Of a stretch of DNA of 6,720 nt, positions 4,640-6,720 are shown one piece after another. The stretch covers positions 1-6,720 of the forward strand of contig JALWZI010000104.1 in the NCBI GenBank assembly GCA_027002755.1, read 5' to 3'. The notes beneath the pieces were generated by a model that was not told the DNA's origin, did no database searches, and saw only the letters and a program-made list of their open reading frames with translations. The DNA is from Campylobacteraceae bacterium. Its GTDB lineage: Bacteria > Campylobacterota > Campylobacteria > Campylobacterales > Sulfurovaceae. Each line of letters starts with the position of its first letter. The stretch's first letter is position 1. The position numbers and the translations under genes were made by a program.

Positions 4640-5407
4640 TTCAAACGCAACACCGTACTCGCCGCCTTCATCATTCTCCTCCTCTACGGAGGGCTGATCC
4701 TCTCCCTGGGGTATTTCCTGGATCCTCAGGAGTTCAGCCGGGCGCTCCACTCCTCGCGGACCCTCTTCTCCATCCGATTGAGCCTGGAGGCGGCGACCCT
4801 GGCGACGCTGCTGGCCCTGGGGCTGGCCATCCCCGCCGGCTATGCCCTCTCCCGCTACCGCTTTCGGGGGCGGGAGCTCATCGACACTCTGTTGGAGTTT
4901 CCCATGATCGTCTCTCCGGCGGCCCTGGGGGCGATGCTGCTGATCTTTTTCAACAATCCCGCCGGGGAGTGGGTCCAGGAACACCTGGTCACCTTCGTTT
5001 TCGCCTTCGCAGGGATCGTCCTGGCCCAGTTCGTCACGATCCTCGGCGTCAGTGTACGCCTGGTCAAAAGCGCTTTCGACGAGGTCCCGGTAGAGCTGGA
5101 GTCCACCGCCCGGACCCTGGGAGCGTCCCCCGGGCATGTACTGCGTACCGTCACCCTCCCCTTGGCGAAACGGGGGCTCGTCGCCGCCACGATCCTCAGC
5201 TGGGCCAAGGCTCTGGGGGAATTCGGGGCCACCATCACCGTCGCCGGGACCATGGCCATGCGCACCGAAACCCTCCCCATCGCCATCTATTTGCGTCTGG
5301 AGACCGCGGATATTCCCGCAACGGTGGTGCTGATTCTGATCCTGGTCACGATCGGTCTTGCGGCTCTCTTCCTGGCCCGCAAACTCCTGGGGAGGATTCA
5401 ACTATGA
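4634..5407 (+). CDS. modB: molybdate ABC transporter permease ModB
   Basis: Inner-membrane permease of the molybdate importer; a homodimer would form the channel. From ATG 4634 it has 257 residues. The N-terminal helix (about 7-28) is followed by membrane segments near 49-71, 87-106, 118-140, 182-206 and 228-248. The cytoplasmic EAA loop that docks ModC is at about 154-176 (ELESTARTLGASPGHVLRTVTLP), with the conserved Gly and the terminal LP. AKALGEFGATITVAG (191-205) is a strong ModB/CysT-type permease signature. The frame stays open upstream to a TTG at 4565 inside modA, but those 23 residues are hydrophilic and encoded partly by the repeat array; starting at 4634 gives the normal N-terminus. 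No Shine-Dalgarno is seen before 4634. Its stop overlaps the modC start as ATGA (5404-5407). Confidence 0.94.
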   Translation: MNFKRNTVLAAFIILLLYGGLILSLGYFLDPQEFSRALHSSRTLFSIRLSLEAATLATLLALGLAIPAGYALSRYRFRGRELIDTLLEFPMIVSPAALGAMLLIFFNNPAGEWVQEHLVTFVFAFAGIVLAQFVTILGVSVRLVKSAFDEVPVELESTARTLGASPGHVLRTVTLPLAKRGLVAATILSWAKALGEFGATITVAGTMAMRTETLPIAIYLRLETADIPATVVLILILVTIGLAALFLARKLLGRIQL

Positions 5408-6450
5408 TGGTGCTCGACGGACTGGAGGCCAAGGCCGGGGATTTCCGTCTCGGCCCCATCGACCTGAAACTCCCCTCCGGAGCTTCCCACGCCCTACTGG
5501 GGCCTTCGGGAGCGGGCAAAAGCACTCTGCTCAAGCTGCTGCTGGGCCTGGAGCCCCCCTCCGCCGGGGAGATCCGTTTCAGAGGAGAAGAGATCTCCCT
5601 CACCCCCGTCGAAGCGCGGGGCTTCGGCTACCTGCCTCAGCATCTGGCCCTCTTCCCCCACCTGGATGTGGAGGCAAACCTCCGCTACGGCCTCAGAGCC
5701 CGAGGCCTGCATGGCGAGGCCTATGAAAAGCATCTGCAGCGCCTCATCGAGACCACCGGCATCGCCCCGCTGCTGGGACGCAGGCCCGAGACTCTCAGCG
5801 GCGGGGAACGCCAGCGGGTGGCCCTGGTGCGGGCCCTGGCCCCCAGGCCGGAGCTACTGCTCCTCGACGAACCTTTCAGTGCTCTCGATCCTGCCCTGCG
5901 CCGTGAGCTCTGGGATCTGACCCGCTCCCTGCAGCGGCTGGAGGGGACCACGATGCTGCTTATTACCCACGATATGGAGGAGGCCTTCGCCCTGGCGGAT
6001 CGGATCCACCTCATCATCGACGGAAAGATCCGTCAGGAGGGGACGCCGGCTGAACTCTGGGAAGACCCCGCCGATCGGGAGAGTGCCCGCTATCTGGGCT
6101 TCCGAAATATCTTTCGGATCCAATCCTTCGATCGGGATAGTTTACGCGTTCGACCGGAGGGATTCCCGGAGGAGTTGATCGTTGCACGGGAGAACTGGCC
6201 TGAGAGAGCGCCAAAATGGTGCGCCATCCGGGCAGAAAATCTCCGCTTTGTCCAACCGGAAGAGAATGTCCCCAACCGGCTCACCCTCCGGGCGGTGCAT
6301 CGTTCCGGTCCGGGGGTGGACTACTGGGATCTTTATGATGCTGAAGAAAAGTTGCTGTTGGAGATGAAGGGAAAAGCAGCAGAAGAGTCGATCCACACAA
6401 AAAAGTGTGCTGTCGTCCTGCCTCCGGAAAAACTGCTGCTCTTTTTTTGA
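5404..6450 (+). CDS. modC: molybdate ABC transporter ATP-binding protein ModC
   Basis: Cytoplasmic ATPase that powers ModB. It has 348 residues from ATG 5404, close to the E. coli length of about 352. The order is Walker A GPSGAGKST (33-41), Q-loop PQ (78-79), signature LSGGERQRVA (131-140), Walker B LLLLDEP (151-157), D-loop SALD (159-162) and switch His in THD (189). DPADRESARYLGFRNIF (221-237) links to a C-terminal regulatory TOBE/Mop-like part, about 240-347. This ends in VVLPPEKLLLFF and is divergent, though it keeps the CAIRAENLRFV strand typical of ModC. The start forms ATGA with the modB stop. A second ATG follows at once (5407), so the exact start could shift by one codon. The open frame extends upstream across modB, but that part is a shadow. 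All catalytic residues are present. Confidence 0.95.
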   Translation: MMVLDGLEAKAGDFRLGPIDLKLPSGASHALLGPSGAGKSTLLKLLLGLEPPSAGEIRFRGEEISLTPVEARGFGYLPQHLALFPHLDVEANLRYGLRARGLHGEAYEKHLQRLIETTGIAPLLGRRPETLSGGERQRVALVRALAPRPELLLLDEPFSALDPALRRELWDLTRSLQRLEGTTMLLITHDMEEAFALADRIHLIIDGKIRQEGTPAELWEDPADRESARYLGFRNIFRIQSFDRDSLRVRPEGFPEELIVARENWPERAPKWCAIRAENLRFVQPEENVPNRLTLRAVHRSGPGVDYWDLYDAEEKLLLEMKGKAAEESIHTKKCAVVLPPEKLLLFF

Positions 6451-6478
6451 CTCGTTCCCGCGCTCCCGCGTGGGCATG
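6451..6478. repeat. REP-like hairpin, left copy
   Basis: Starts directly after the modC stop. CCCGCGC (6457-6463) pairs with GCGTGGG (6468-6474) around a TCCC loop, with one G-T wobble. The preceding CTCGTT and the following CATGCATAC resemble a dispersed palindrome commonly seen between genes in diverse bacteria. It is the inverse of the element at 6535-6562, matching 21 of its first 24 bases. It may protect the modC mRNA end. The T-run at 6442-6448 precedes rather than follows the stem, so it is not an intrinsic terminator for modC. Confidence 0.72.
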
Positions 6479-6534
6479 CATACCTGAATCTTACATGCAA
6501 AAAATCTGCTTCTGCATACAAAACACCTATAATA

Positions 6535-6562
6535 CACTCCCACGCAGGAGCGTGGGAGCGAG
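6535..6562. repeat. REP-like hairpin, right copy (inverted)
   Basis: CTCCCACGC (6537-6545) and GCGTGGGAG (6550-6558) are perfect arms around AGGA, followed by CGAG. It is the inverted partner of 6451-6478. The spacing and opposed orientation match REP doublets. No transposase of the REP-associated (RAYT) type is in the window, so the mobiliser would be elsewhere in the genome. Confidence 0.75.
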
Positions 6563-6720
6563 AAGAAAAACAATCCTCAATTTCCCCTGGCAATTTCTGA
6601 GTGACGGCAGTAACTCGCGCTTTCTTTTTTCTTTGCTTCGTTTCTCTTTTTCTTTGTCGCGAAACAAAGAAAAAAGAAATGAAGGAGGGAGTTCCGGAAA
6701 CAGGATGTCATACTCGGGAA
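6563..6720. other. gene-free tail
   Basis: Apart from the inverted repeat at 6621-6679, I see no supportable coding region. Open frames on the minus strand across 6142-6593 translate the REP-like hairpins and the modC end and show no domain. TTCCGGAA at 6692-6699 is a short palindrome of unknown meaning. The next gene must start beyond the window. Confidence 0.5.
6621..6679. repeat. 15-bp perfect inverted repeat, poly-pyrimidine/poly-purine arms
   Basis: TTTCTTTTTTCTTTG (6621-6635) and CAAAGAAAAAAGAAA (6665-6679) are exact inverse complements separated by 29 bases. The spacer contains a second pyrimidine arm ending CTTTG (6652-6656), which could pair instead with CAAAG at 6665-6669 around TCGCGAAA. 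Two alternative hairpins are therefore possible. No T-run follows on either strand. It may be another dispersed intergenic element or a bidirectional transcription end. Confidence 0.65.

Noticed and set aside
4427..5401. 324-codon minus-strand open frame opposite modA/modB
   Set aside because: Gly/Asp/Gln-rich low-complexity translation typical of an antisense shadow in G/C-rich coding DNA.
4576..5403. Upstream extension of the modC frame across the whole of modB
   Set aside because: The translation is rich in Pro, Arg, Gly and His and has no homology flavour; the ABC domain begins at 5404, where ATGA overlaps the modB stop.
6528..6533. TATAAT between the REP-like hairpins as a promoter
   Set aside because: A perfect -10 word, but no acceptable -35 at 16-18 bases upstream and no gene directly downstream.
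6142..6593. Minus-strand open frames over the modC end and the repeats
   Set aside because: They translate the inverted hairpins and antisense modC; no domain and no supporting ribosome binding site.

Overview
The window (about 57% G+C by eye, dense plus-strand coding) looks like a chromosomal segment of a free-living Campylobacterota (Epsilonproteobacteria) such as the Sulfurovum/Nitratifractor group. This rests only on protein flavour, mainly the TopA and YihY sequences, and is moderate-to-low confidence.

Layout, all genes on the plus strand: (1) 1-1699, the 3' three quarters of topA (DNA topoisomerase I), with the active-site tyrosine and four C-terminal cysteine-cluster zinc ribbons. (2) 1700-2076, an AT-richer gap without a credible gene. 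It is built almost entirely of short tandem heptanucleotide arrays and small hairpins. (3) 2077-2895, a YihY/BrkB-family six-helix membrane protein. (4) 2892-3668, modE, the molybdate-responsive regulator, overlapping the previous gene by an ATGA. (5) 3669-3738, a short intergenic region with a sigma70-like promoter and an inverted repeat (CGTTAT-N12-ATAACG) that looks like a ModE operator. (6) 3739-6450, the molybdate (or tungstate) ABC transporter modA-modB-modC. (7) 6451-6720, a gene-free tail with an inverted pair of REP-like hairpins and a separate 15-bp perfect inverted repeat.

The functional core is a self-regulated oxyanion uptake cassette. ModA binds molybdate/tungstate in the periplasm, ModB forms the channel and ModC drives it with ATP. 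ModE, with an N-terminal winged helix and two Mop domains, should sense internal molybdate and repress modABC by sitting on the operator between the modA -10 box and its start codon. The yihY-modE pair is translationally coupled and forms its own unit upstream.

The least ordinary features are the seven-base periodic arrays, which occur both in the topA-yihY gap and, in degenerate form, inside the mod operon between modA and modB. In the modA-modB spacer the array lies within a 21-codon mini-ORF. Its start overlaps the modA stop (ATGA) and its stop overlaps the modB start (ATGA), suggesting a translational relay to a modB start that has no visible Shine-Dalgarno sequence. I see no sign of a defence system, CRISPR array, transposase, tRNA or rRNA.
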